Assembly (NCBI GenBank): GCA_023442525.1
Contig: JAEZZA010000018.1
Location: 19,845-83,844 of the forward strand
Length of the DNA: 64,000 nucleotides
Direction: 5' to 3'
DNA from: Bacteroidota bacterium
GTDB taxonomy: Bacteria; Bacteroidota; Bacteroidia; Bacteroidales; UBA10428
This document shows positions 39,344-48,178 of this stretch, piece after piece (position 1 is the stretch's first letter; each line of letters begins with the position of its first letter). Under the pieces are notes generated by a model. That model saw only the letters and a program-made list of their open reading frames with translations, had not been told where the DNA came from and made no database searches. The position numbers were made by a program, and so were the translations under genes.

Positions 39344-40243
39344 CGGGGCTTTATGCCATGAAACTTCACCTGGCATACCTATTTTCAGTCGGCCGTCGTT
39401 CTTTACCCGTATTTTAACAGCATACACCAGGTTCACACGCTCTTCACGGGTTTGAATGATCTTGGGTGTAAATTCAGCCTGTGAGGATATCCATGCTATG
39501 GTGCCCTTAATGGACTGAATGGTTTTATCGGGACCGTCAATCTGTACGTCCACTGAATCACCGATTGCTATAGATGAAAGCTGAGACCCGCTTACATACA
39601 CCCTTAGTTCCATTTCATCCAGATTGGCAACTTTATACAAGGCCTTCCCCGGTGAAATCAACTCGCCCTGATCGGCGTATTTTTCAAGAATAGTACCTGA
39701 AACCGGACTTACAACCCTGCATTTTCCGAGCAAATTATCTGCCTCGGCCAACTGGGCTTGGAGTACGGCCAGTTCTCCGGCTATGATCTTCTTCTGACTG
39801 CGGATAGCTTCTGTCTGCGAATCAAGTACCCTGAGTTTACCGGTAATGTCGTCCCATTGCTGCTCAGTAGCCGCATTTTCTTTCAGCAGTTTTTCGATCC
39901 TGATGACTTCTTTTTCCAGATTTGCCCTCTGTTCGTCCTGTACTTTCAACTGCAGGTCAATATTATTCAACCGGGAACCGATTACTCCTTTCTGAGCAAG
40001 CAATTGCTGTTTCTTTAGCCAGGCAGATGTCGAATCAATCAGTCCAAGCAACTGTCCGCTGTCCACCTTGCTGCCCTCCCTGATATCTGATTTTAGAAGT
40101 GTTCCCTGAACCTGTGCGGATACAATGATTTCTACCGATTCAAAGTTGCCATAGGCATCAGGTTCAGAGTTACCTGACCGGCACGAATAAATGGCGGCAA
40201 TCAGGACTATCCATATAAACCAGTGATGAGTTTTCGATGTCAT
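39341..40243 (-). CDS. HlyD/EmrA family adaptor lipoprotein (YbhG-like)
   Basis: 300 residues. The N-terminus is a lipoprotein signal (WIVLIAAIYSC, Cys ~21), unlike YbhG, which has a membrane anchor or cleaved signal. Next comes the first half of a lipoyl-type domain (VSAQVQGTLLKSDIREGSKV), a ~100-residue helical hairpin (KKQQLLAQKGVIGSRLNNI to LAEADNLLGK), the second lipoyl half (RVVSPVSGTILEKYADQGEL) and a beta barrel (DEMELRVYVSGSQLSSIAIG). It should bridge the ABC-2 pump and TolC. The stop TAG comes from the heptamer array. Confidence 0.9.
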   Translation of the reverse strand: MTSKTHHWFIWIVLIAAIYSCRSGNSEPDAYGNFESVEIIVSAQVQGTLLKSDIREGSKVDSGQLLGLIDSTSAWLKKQQLLAQKGVIGSRLNNIDLQLKVQDEQRANLEKEVIRIEKLLKENAATEQQWDDITGKLRVLDSQTEAIRSQKKIIAGELAVLQAQLAEADNLLGKCRVVSPVSGTILEKYADQGELISPGKALYKVANLDEMELRVYVSGSQLSSIAIGDSVDVQIDGPDKTIQSIKGTIAWISSQAEFTPKIIQTREERVNLVYAVKIRVKNDGRLKIGMPGEVSWHKAP

Positions 40244-40260
40244 ACAACCATTATTAAGAT

Positions 40261-41538
40261 TTAATATATTAGTTTCCCCTGTATCATTACCCGGTCATAT
40301 TCGGCCTGCCGTTTGAGTATCAAATGGCTTTCGAGTTGCAGCCTTGCCTGTAATTCTGCATTCATATCTTCAAGATAATCTGATGACGTTATGATGCCAT
40401 TGTTCAATCGTGAAAGGCTGATCTGAGCAATGTTCTTTCGTAAATCAAGGATCTTCAGATCGTGCTGAATAAGCGAATCGTATTTTTCGATCAAGACCTG
40501 CTGAGTTTCAATTTGTATCTGAATCTGATCGTTAAAGGTTTTTTTCCGGATATCTACAATTTCCTTCTGCGATTCCAGTATTTTTAATTGTCGTTTATTA
40601 TCCCCGTAATTCAGAAAATTCCACTTCATACCGGCACCTATTGTATAAAACGTATGGAAATCCCTGCTCAGCATATTATATCCGGGCCGACCATATGCCA
40701 GCTGAGAAAAAGCAAAAACCTTCGGCAAATTACCCTTTGCCACAAGTTTCCCGTTTAGTTCGAGATTTTCCGACTGGTTCCCGAACATCATAATCTCAGG
40801 TCTTACTTTGTTTTCATCTGACAGAGGTAATTGCGGAACAACAAAAACGGAATTTTCAGTGAACAGGGTATCGGTAAGTATTGACAATGTTTTGATAAGC
40901 TGCTTTTTAAGCATTCTTAATCCGGTAATTTTTTGCATGGTGGAAATCTCTCCGGCTTCCATGGCCAACAGATTGTCGGCTTGCAATACACCGTTGTTCA
41001 CGCCCGACCGGACAGCATCTTTCCTTGCCCTGAGAAGTTCGAGCGACGATTTGTAGATCTGCGAACTGTTCTGAACCTGTATGAGTGCAAAAAAAACCTG
41101 ACTTACCTGTGATTGCAGGGCATGGATCTCTGCATCGTTCTGCAGGATACTACCCTCGTAATTCTTTCTTTCAATATCCTTCAATGTTTTTGTAATTCCG
41201 CCGTCGAATATCTGTTGATTGATTTCAGCCCAGATTTTGTACTGATCGGGTGGCAACGAAGGAATTTCACCCGGATAGTTTTGTAACAGGTCGGAAAATT
41301 CAATCGTTTCGGAATTATATAAGGCCTGGGCGTTCACTCCTACCGAAGGATACCAGTTGGTACTTAAATTCCTCACCTTGTATTCGGCTATGTTCCCTGC
41401 AATCTGCCTTTGACGGATTATCGTACTCTTTTCCGTAATTCTTTCCAGACAACTTTGCAGTACTACCGTATCCGGATCATTACCTTTGGATACCGCCAGA
41501 CAAAAGATGCCTACAGCAATAAGATATAGCTTTTTCAT
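40261..41538 (-). CDS. TolC-family outer-membrane efflux protein
   Basis: 425 residues with a signal peptide (MKKLYLIAVGIFCLAVS). Two long helical repeats, including IAEYKVRNLSTNWYPSVGVN and, in the second half, IRKKTFNDQIQIQIETQQVLIEKY, match the OEP fold. ISLSRLNNGIITSSDYLEDMNAEL is the usual final-helix motif. It provides the outer-membrane duct for the exporter. Its ATG overlaps the TetR stop by four bases (ATGA). Confidence 0.92.
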   Translation of the reverse strand: MKKLYLIAVGIFCLAVSKGNDPDTVVLQSCLERITEKSTIIRQRQIAGNIAEYKVRNLSTNWYPSVGVNAQALYNSETIEFSDLLQNYPGEIPSLPPDQYKIWAEINQQIFDGGITKTLKDIERKNYEGSILQNDAEIHALQSQVSQVFFALIQVQNSSQIYKSSLELLRARKDAVRSGVNNGVLQADNLLAMEAGEISTMQKITGLRMLKKQLIKTLSILTDTLFTENSVFVVPQLPLSDENKVRPEIMMFGNQSENLELNGKLVAKGNLPKVFAFSQLAYGRPGYNMLSRDFHTFYTIGAGMKWNFLNYGDNKRQLKILESQKEIVDIRKKTFNDQIQIQIETQQVLIEKYDSLIQHDLKILDLRKNIAQISLSRLNNGIITSSDYLEDMNAELQARLQLESHLILKRQAEYDRVMIQGKLIY

Positions 41539-42146
41539 AACTTAACAGATGCAATTATAAATTCGGTTACCTGCTTTTTACGTTCAACCAGGAACTGGTC
41601 ATATTCTTCGGATTTGTTGTCGAACAGAACCCTTTGTACCAGAGGTCGTGCAATTATGGGGAATACACAAAGCGCAATCACATTTACTAAAAGGTGTTTC
41701 GGATCAATTGGTCTGATTTCACCCTTAATTACCGACTCATTCAATTGCTTAATAATAAATTCAAGGTTTATGCCGGCATCTTTCATTATTAGCGCAAGAC
41801 CTTCAGGATTCCGGTTCATTTCGTGCAATATAAACGCGGGGATCATCGGGTTCTCTTTCAAGAGATTTATATATTCAGAAACTATTTTTTCAATTTTCTG
41901 AAATATAGTGTCGTCCGATGAAAAGATTTCTTTAAGCTGAGGCAATACATAACTGAAGGCATATTTCAGAACGGTACCAAAGAGTTTTTCCTTCGTACGG
42001 AAATAGTAATGAAGCAGTGATTTATTGATTCCTGCCTCATCGGCAATCTGCTGCATGGTTGTCCCGTCAAGCCCGCTTCGTAAAAAGACTTTCTTTGCTG
42101 CATCCAGTATTCTGACCTCTGTAGATTCCGACCGATCTTTAACCAT
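41535..42146 (-). CDS. TetR family transcriptional regulator
   Basis: 203 residues. The N-terminal helix-turn-helix is RILDAAKKVFLRSGLDGTTM-QQIADEAGINKSLLHYYFRTKEKLF, a standard TetR DNA-binding domain. The C-terminal ligand domain contains FILHEMNRNPEGLA, found in the CecR/YbiH-like group. It is the first gene of the exporter operon, as cecR precedes ybhGFSR. A palindrome 19 bp upstream of its start is a likely operator, implying autoregulated repression (inference). Confidence 0.92.
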   Translation of the reverse strand: MVKDRSESTEVRILDAAKKVFLRSGLDGTTMQQIADEAGINKSLLHYYFRTKEKLFGTVLKYAFSYVLPQLKEIFSSDDTIFQKIEKIVSEYINLLKENPMIPAFILHEMNRNPEGLALIMKDAGINLEFIIKQLNESVIKGEIRPIDPKHLLVNVIALCVFPIIARPLVQRVLFDNKSEEYDQFLVERKKQVTEFIIASVKL

Positions 42147-42164
42147 TTGATTTAACTATTAAGT

Positions 42165-42180
42165 TTAACCAATTGGTCAA
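42165..42180. promoter_or_regulatory. Candidate TetR operator palindrome
   Basis: TTAACCAATTGGTCAA contains the perfect 10-bp palindrome ACCAATTGGT, and a second CAATTGG lies at 42196-42202. Both sit between the TetR gene (minus) and DUF1573 gene (plus), the usual place for a TetR site. Confidence 0.55.
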
Positions 42181-42299
42181 AGATAAGTGAATTTTCAATT
42201 GGTCCGTTTTTTGTAAATGATTTTAACAGTTTTTTAAAACATTTTTTTAACGAATACCGTAATTTAGACCAGTTCAAATTAATCAAATAACTGACCTTT

Positions 42300-42704
42300 A
42301 TGAAAGCACAAAGAATACTGACATCGCTTTTTGTTATGGCTATTGTTATGTGTTTTGCACCTGCTGTAAATGCCCAGGATGCAAATAAAGCCGGAGCTTC
42401 AATTGAATGGAAGGCAACTACAATCGACATGGGCAAGATCGAACAGGGCAAACCGGTTACTGTTGAATTTGAATTCACCAACCCGAGCATGGTTCCTCTT
42501 ATTATTAACTCAGTCAGGCCGGCTTGCGGATGCACTGCAGCAGATTATCCAAAAGAGCCCATTGTACCGGGCAAATCGGGCATTATTAAACTTACCTACA
42601 ATGCTGCTTCAACAGGTCCGTTTACCAAAAGTACCACTGTAACCACCAACGCTGCTGAAGGCAATACTGTTCTGGTTATTAAGGGTGAAGTGGTTAAGAA
42701 TTAA
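42300..42704 (+). CDS. DUF1573 periplasmic protein
   Basis: 134 residues with a cleaved signal peptide ending VNAQD. The mature protein is a single Ig-like DUF1573 domain: IEWKATTIDMGKIEQGKPV, VEFEFTNPSMVPLIINSV, the conserved CGCT in RPACGCTAADYP, VPGKSGIIKLTYN, and VLVIKGEV at the end. The function is unknown; the family is abundant in Bacteroidetes. It is transcribed away from the TetR gene and may share its operator region. Confidence 0.9.
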   Translation: MKAQRILTSLFVMAIVMCFAPAVNAQDANKAGASIEWKATTIDMGKIEQGKPVTVEFEFTNPSMVPLIINSVRPACGCTAADYPKEPIVPGKSGIIKLTYNAASTGPFTKSTTVTTNAAEGNTVLVIKGEVVKN

Positions 42705-42706
42705 CA

Positions 42707-42724
42707 GCTGGTTAAGCATCCAGC
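42707..42724 (+). terminator. Weak hairpin after DUF1573 gene
   Basis: GCTGG-TTAAGCAT-CCAGC, a 5-bp stem followed at a distance by TTATTTTTATTT. It is short, so termination is doubtful; it lies between the DUF1573 and LOG genes. Confidence 0.3.
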
Positions 42725-42752
42725 CCGGGTTATTTTTATTTCAAAAGTTATT

Positions 42753-43322
42753 TTGAAAGAAGTTAAGAGTTTAGCTGTATTCTGTGGATCTTCCGCTACA
42801 AGCGATCAGGCAATCATTACTGACAGCCTCAATCTTGCACGACAATTATGTGCCAAAGGTATCCGGCTTGTTTACGGCGGAGGAAATGTGGGTTTAATGG
42901 GACTGATAGCAGATGAAATGCTTAACCATAAAGGAGAAGTTATTGGTGTAATTCCCGAAAAGCTTGTAGGTATTGAAGTGGCGCACCGGGGATTGACAGA
43001 GTTGCATGTTGTAAGTGGGATGCATGAACGAAAGGCACTGATGGCCGGCTTTGCTGATGGTTTTATAATTCTTCCGGGCGGTATAGGCACTATGGAAGAG
43101 TTTTTTGAAATTTTTACCTGGAAACAGCTTGGTTATCACGACAAGCCTGTGGCCATTGTCAATATCAATTCATTTTACAAGCCCCTGCTTGATTTTCTGC
43201 ATAGCATGGCAGATCGTGGTTTTGTCGCCCCCGGCGTAATTGACCAATTAATTATTGAACCCGATTCGGAAAGGGTGCTGGAGAGGATGCTGGACGTCGC
43301 AGGAATGAAACGCGAAGCATGA
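42753..43322 (+). CDS. LOG family protein (cytokinin riboside 5'-monophosphate phosphoribohydrolase-like)
   Basis: 189 residues starting at TTG 42753; no ATG lies near the family's N-terminus (VKSLAVFCGSS). The Rossmann-fold core has LVYGGGNVGLMGLIADEML and the diagnostic PGGIGTMEEFFE, with MHERKALM, giving the active-site Arg and Glu of lysine-decarboxylase-like/LOG enzymes. The family releases ribose 5-phosphate from nucleoside monophosphates. The last five codons and stop (MKREA, TGA) are provided by the dispersed repeat at 43305-43334. Confidence 0.9.
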   Translation: MKEVKSLAVFCGSSATSDQAIITDSLNLARQLCAKGIRLVYGGGNVGLMGLIADEMLNHKGEVIGVIPEKLVGIEVAHRGLTELHVVSGMHERKALMAGFADGFIILPGGIGTMEEFFEIFTWKQLGYHDKPVAIVNINSFYKPLLDFLHSMADRGFVAPGVIDQLIIEPDSERVLERMLDVAGMKREA

Positions 43323-43334
43323 AACACCGAAGGC
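43305..43334. repeat. Dispersed repeat, family A (direct copy)
   Basis: Begins ATGAAACGCGAAGC and ends ACCGAAGGC; 29 of 30 bases match the reverse complement of 26933-26962. It forms the 3' end of the LOG gene including its stop codon. Confidence 0.82.
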
Positions 43335-43339
43335 TTTGG

Positions 43340-43573
43340 TTATTCAATCCTGAAATTAATCCTGAACAATATGGTGTCAATTCTTATTGACGGTATATCC
43401 CAGGCTCGGTCAAAAACAAAATTGCTTTTGAAAGTAGTATAGTAATCACCCTTTGGCAAAGGTTCGCGATATGTGTTTTCGTAAGTGCATTTACTCCAAA
43501 ACCACCTCTCACTATCATCTATCCGCGGTATGTAATTTGTGTATCCATTCCTTTCCCGAAACGAAAAGGAATA
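43340..43573 (-). pseudogene. Orphan C-terminal coding fragment, no start codon
   Basis: An open frame of 77 codons on the minus strand bounded by stops, without a convincing start. It reads protein-like (RIDDSERWFWSKC, YREPLPKGDYYTTFKSNF, DIPSIRIDTILFRINFRIE) and overlaps the end of the fragment at 43519-43779 in another frame. I cannot assign a family. It is probably the tail of a decayed gene joined to the other fragment by deletion or frameshift. Confidence 0.5.
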
Positions 43574-43779
43574 TCAAGACCTTCATTTTGCTCATCCTCT
43601 TCAATTAATTTTTGAGCATTAAAAGCAGGTAACACTTTTATGCTACTTGCTTCGGGATGATCTTTGATCAGTTTGACCTGATCAAATGCATCCCCGTCGG
43701 GGAAGAATCTTGTCTCTACCTGCCCGTTTATGGCTTGCAGAAAAAAGATAAGGAAGAATAAGGGAACTGTTCTTTTCAT
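43519..43779 (-). pseudogene. N-terminal fragment of a secreted T9SS protease-type protein
   Basis: 86 residues: a signal peptide (MKRTVPLFFLIFFLQAINGQ), then VETRFFPDGDAFDQVKLI and EGLDIPFRFGKGMDTQI, a pattern I associate with the start of large lysyl-endopeptidase-like or other T9SS-sorted proteins of Bacteroidetes. The frame then stops at TYRG, far short of any catalytic domain. It may be a remnant left by deletion of the rest of such a gene. A short intact secreted peptide is the less likely alternative. Confidence 0.55.
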
Positions 43780-44020
43780 AGCTCATGGTTTTTCAGGGTT
43801 CTGCAATTAGTTGATTGAAAATATCGGGTATTGAATTATGAAGCTTCAAAGAACATGGATGATTTCCTACAGACTATCTTAAGCTAAAGTTAATAATTTT
43901 ATTTAAAGAAACTTAGCCCTAATGGCATTTTTATTTCAATGATGAAAAACTGGAGGAAATGGTTGCGTAAAATATGGCATAGCCATCAGGTTAATACTGG
44001 TATCCAACTGCAGGAATAAT

Positions 44021-44152
44021 CCCGTAGGGGTGAAATCTTTGTAGAAATGATATCAATAATACCATTAAGCAGCGGAGCTGTGGAATAGAATAATCGACAT
44101 ATCGCCCCGACGGGGCTTATGTGTTTAATAAATAATCTACACTACAAAGATT
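44021..44152. repeat. Palindromic intergenic element
   Basis: AATCTTTGTAGAAAT (44034-44048) is matched in inverted form by CTACACTACAAAGATT (44137-44152). Between them lies the perfect hairpin GCCCCGACGGGGC (44104-44116), and CCCGTAGGGG (44021-44030) forms another small hairpin at the left. No frame of note is present. The rest of 43780-44255 holds no recognisable gene; 44165-44220 is GC-rich with further GCCGAAG-type repeats. Structure resembles a non-coding repeat or MITE-like element. Confidence 0.6.
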
Positions 44153-44255
44153 CCGCCCCCTCCGTTGCTTCGCCGAAGCGGCTACGCGATGGCGCAGCGG
44201 GGCTCTATGTGCCGAAGGCAGACTATGCTTCATGCTATCTTCACTACGCCTCATT

Positions 44256-45557
<1,302 letters not shown>

Positions 45558-45727
45558 GAATTCTGTTTTATTAATGTAAAAGTCTTCGTTAAATATTGTT
45601 AAACATCTGATAACAGGCAACTTTTCATGTAATTTTGAGGAGGCTAAGTGAATTCAGGGTATATTTTTTGAAGATATTCAGCAAAACCGTTTCAACAATA
45701 AAGATAAAAATATAAAACATTTCTAAG

Positions 45728-47155
45728 ATGAAAAACAAGCAACTACTAGTGATTTTGATTGCAGCAATAATTGGCGGATTGGTATCGGTGATAGGTTATT
45801 CAGCCCTGATCGACAATAAAGAAACAACTAAAATAGTACAGGTGAAGGAGCCTGTAAGCCTGGTAAACCTGAAAGCCGGACTCGACAGTTCCACCGATTT
45901 TACTTATGCTGCTGAAAAGACTGTCAACGCGGTAGTGAATGTTAAAACTCAGTCTACCATTCAATACCGTAATCCTATTTATGAATTCTTTTATGGTGAT
46001 CGTTACAGGGGTCAGGAAGAACCTGTAACCGGAATTGGTTCGGGTGTGATCATAACCGCTGACGGATATATAGTAACCAATAACCATGTTATTGAGAATT
46101 CAGAAAAAGTATCTGTAACGCTTAACGATAAAAGAGAATTTACAGCAAGGGTAGTTGGCACGGATCATTCAACTGACCTTGCGCTGTTAAAGATCGAAAC
46201 CGAAGGTTTGCCCTTTATCACATTTGGTAATTCCGATGCCCTGCGTATTGGCGAATGGGTACTGGCCGTTGGAAATCCGTTTAATATTTCATCCACTGTT
46301 ACTGCAGGCATAGTAAGTGCAAAAGGCAGGAGCATGCAGATCATCGAAGACAATTACCGGATTGAATCATTCATTCAGACCGATGCTTCGGTAAACCGTG
46401 GAAACAGCGGCGGAGCTCTTGTAAACCTGAGAGGTGAAATGGTGGGTATCAATACGGCGATCCTCTCTCCTACAGGTGGTAATGTGGGGATCTCCTTTGC
46501 CATACCATCCAGCATAGTTCAAAAAGTTGTGAAGGACCTTATTGAATTTGGTACCGTTCAGAGGGCGATTATGGGAGTTCAAATCCAGGATGTAACTGCT
46601 GAACTCGCTCGCCAGAACGATTTAGAGGAACTCACAGGTGTATTTGTTACTGAAGTTAACGACAATAGTGCTGCCAAAACCGCCGGAATCGAAAAAGGAG
46701 ACGTGATTACCGATATCAACGGTATTAAAGTAAAGAGTACATCTGAGTTACAGGAGATTGTCGGCCGGTATCGCCCGGGAGATAAGATAACCGTAACATT
46801 AAAAAGAAAGGATAAAACGAAACAATTTGAGGTTACTTTACGTAATCTACAAGGTGACACGGGCATCGTTAAGGCAGGCACGTTCGAAACCATACTTGGA
46901 GCAAAAGTTGTTAACCTGACTGACGAGGAAAAACAGCGACTCGGCATTCAGAACGGTGTAAAAGTTACTGAATTACAGAATGGTAAACTGAAATCAGAAG
47001 GCGTTAAGCCGGGTTTCGTAATTACACAGGTTAACAATACACCGATTCGATCGGTAGCAGAGCTGGAGAGACTCTTTAATACATTAAAAGGTGGAGTATA
47101 CATAGAAGGAGTTTATCCTAATGGTGTGGTGGCATATTATGCCTTTGGACTGTGA
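45728..47155 (+). CDS. degQ: HtrA/DegQ-type periplasmic serine protease
   Basis: 475 residues. A signal anchor (LLVILIAAIIGGLVSVIGYSAL) is followed by the trypsin-like domain with His120 (TNNHVIE), Asp150 (STDLALLKIE) and Ser227 (NRGNSGGALVNL). Two PDZ domains follow: FVTEVNDNSAAKTAGIEKGDVIT and GVKVTELQNGKLKSEGVKPGFVI. The protease degrades or refolds damaged envelope proteins. A TAATTTTG box at 45630-45637 could be its -7 element. A strong terminator follows. Confidence 0.94.
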   Translation: MKNKQLLVILIAAIIGGLVSVIGYSALIDNKETTKIVQVKEPVSLVNLKAGLDSSTDFTYAAEKTVNAVVNVKTQSTIQYRNPIYEFFYGDRYRGQEEPVTGIGSGVIITADGYIVTNNHVIENSEKVSVTLNDKREFTARVVGTDHSTDLALLKIETEGLPFITFGNSDALRIGEWVLAVGNPFNISSTVTAGIVSAKGRSMQIIEDNYRIESFIQTDASVNRGNSGGALVNLRGEMVGINTAILSPTGGNVGISFAIPSSIVQKVVKDLIEFGTVQRAIMGVQIQDVTAELARQNDLEELTGVFVTEVNDNSAAKTAGIEKGDVITDINGIKVKSTSELQEIVGRYRPGDKITVTLKRKDKTKQFEVTLRNLQGDTGIVKAGTFETILGAKVVNLTDEEKQRLGIQNGVKVTELQNGKLKSEGVKPGFVITQVNNTPIRSVAELERLFNTLKGGVYIEGVYPNGVVAYYAFGL

Positions 47156-47175
47156 CAGCTAAAATAATATCAAGT

Positions 47176-47207
47176 AAAAGGCTTGCAGTTCGCAAGCCTT
47201 TTTTTTT
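47176..47207 (+). terminator. Rho-independent terminator after degQ
   Basis: AAGGCTTGC-AGTTC-GCAAGCCTT, 9-bp stem, then a run of T to 47207, starting 20 bp after the degQ stop. Confidence 0.92.
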
Positions 47208-47237
47208 GAAAAAAAAATTGATTTTTCAATAATATTG
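47205..47237 (+). promoter_or_regulatory. Candidate promoter of rpoD
   Basis: TTTG at 47205-47208 and TAATATTG at 47230-47237 are 21 bp apart, near the Bacteroidetes -33/-7 pattern (TTTG, TAnnTTTG; one mismatch). The -33 element overlaps the T-run of the degQ terminator. Confidence 0.4.
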
Positions 47238-47285
47238 CTTTTTGATATTGTAAATAACATAAATTCGCACAAATTTTCCGTTAGA

Positions 47286-48146
47286 ATGAGACAATTAAAA
47301 ATTACAAAATCAATTACCAACAGGGAGAGTGCATCACTCGACAAGTATCTTCAGGAAATAGGTAAGGAAGAGCTGATCACCGTGGAAGAAGAGGTGGAAC
47401 TGGCGCAACGGATCAAGAAAGGAGACAAGACTGCTCTCGAAAAACTGACAAGAGCAAACCTGCGGTTTGTTGTTTCTGTTGCCAAACAGTATCAGAATCA
47501 GGGTCTGAGTTTACCCGACCTGATTAACGAAGGGAATCTGGGATTGATAAAAGCTGCTGAAAAATTCGACGAAACCAGGGGATTTAAGTTTATCTCCTAC
47601 GCCGTTTGGTGGATCCGGCAGTCGATTTTACAAGCTCTGGCTGAACAATCAAGAATCGTAAGATTGCCCCTTAACCAGGTGGGGTCATTGAATAAAATCA
47701 ATAAGGCCTTTTCGAAATTCGAACAGGAGTACGAGAGAACTCCTACTCCTGAGGAATTGGCTGATGCATTGGAATTACCCAAGGAAAAAGTTTCCGATAC
47801 TCTGAAGGTTTCCGGTAGACACGTATCTGTTGATGCTCCTTTCGCTGAAGGTGAAGACAACAGTCTTCTCGACATTCTGATCAATCATGATTCACCAAAA
47901 GCAGATAAAAAGCTTATCAGCGAATCACTGATGAAAGAAATCACCAGGGCTCTTGCTACCCTTACCGAAAGAGAAAGGGATATTATCCGTTTCTTCTTCG
48001 GCATCGGAGTGCAGGAAATGACTCTCGAAGAAATTGGCGAAAAATTCGATCTTACACGTGAACGTGTTCGTCAGATCAAAGAGAAGGCTATACGCCGACT
48101 TCGTCATACATCACGAAGCAAATTATTGAAATCCTATTTAGGATAG
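47286..48146 (+). CDS. rpoD: Primary RNA polymerase sigma factor RpoD/SigA
   Basis: 286 residues from ATG 47286 ([12 protein letters not shown]), the usual short form of Bacteroidetes primary sigma, which lacks region 1.1. Region 1.2 is [18 protein letters not shown]; region 2 has [30 protein letters not shown] and [21 protein letters not shown]; region 3 [16 protein letters not shown]; region 4 [16 protein letters not shown] and [22 protein letters not shown], the -35-type helix-turn-helix. Confidence 0.96.
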   Translation: MRQLKITKSITNRESASLDKYLQEIGKEELITVEEEVELAQRIKKGDKTALEKLTRANLRFVVSVAKQYQNQGLSLPDLINEGNLGLIKAAEKFDETRGFKFISYAVWWIRQSILQALAEQSRIVRLPLNQVGSLNKINKAFSKFEQEYERTPTPEELADALELPKEKVSDTLKVSGRHVSVDAPFAEGEDNSLLDILINHDSPKADKKLISESLMKEITRALATLTERERDIIRFFFGIGVQEMTLEEIGEKFDLTRERVRQIKEKAIRRLRHTSRSKLLKSYLG

Positions 48147-48148
48147 TC

Positions 48149-48175
48149 AAAAAGCCCCGTTACCGGGGCTTTTTT
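48149..48175. terminator. Bidirectional terminator between rpoD and tex
   Basis: AAAAAGCCCCG-TTAC-CGGGGCTTTTTT hairpin with A-tract and T-tract flanks, between two convergent genes. Confidence 0.93.
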
Positions 48176-48178
48176 ATT

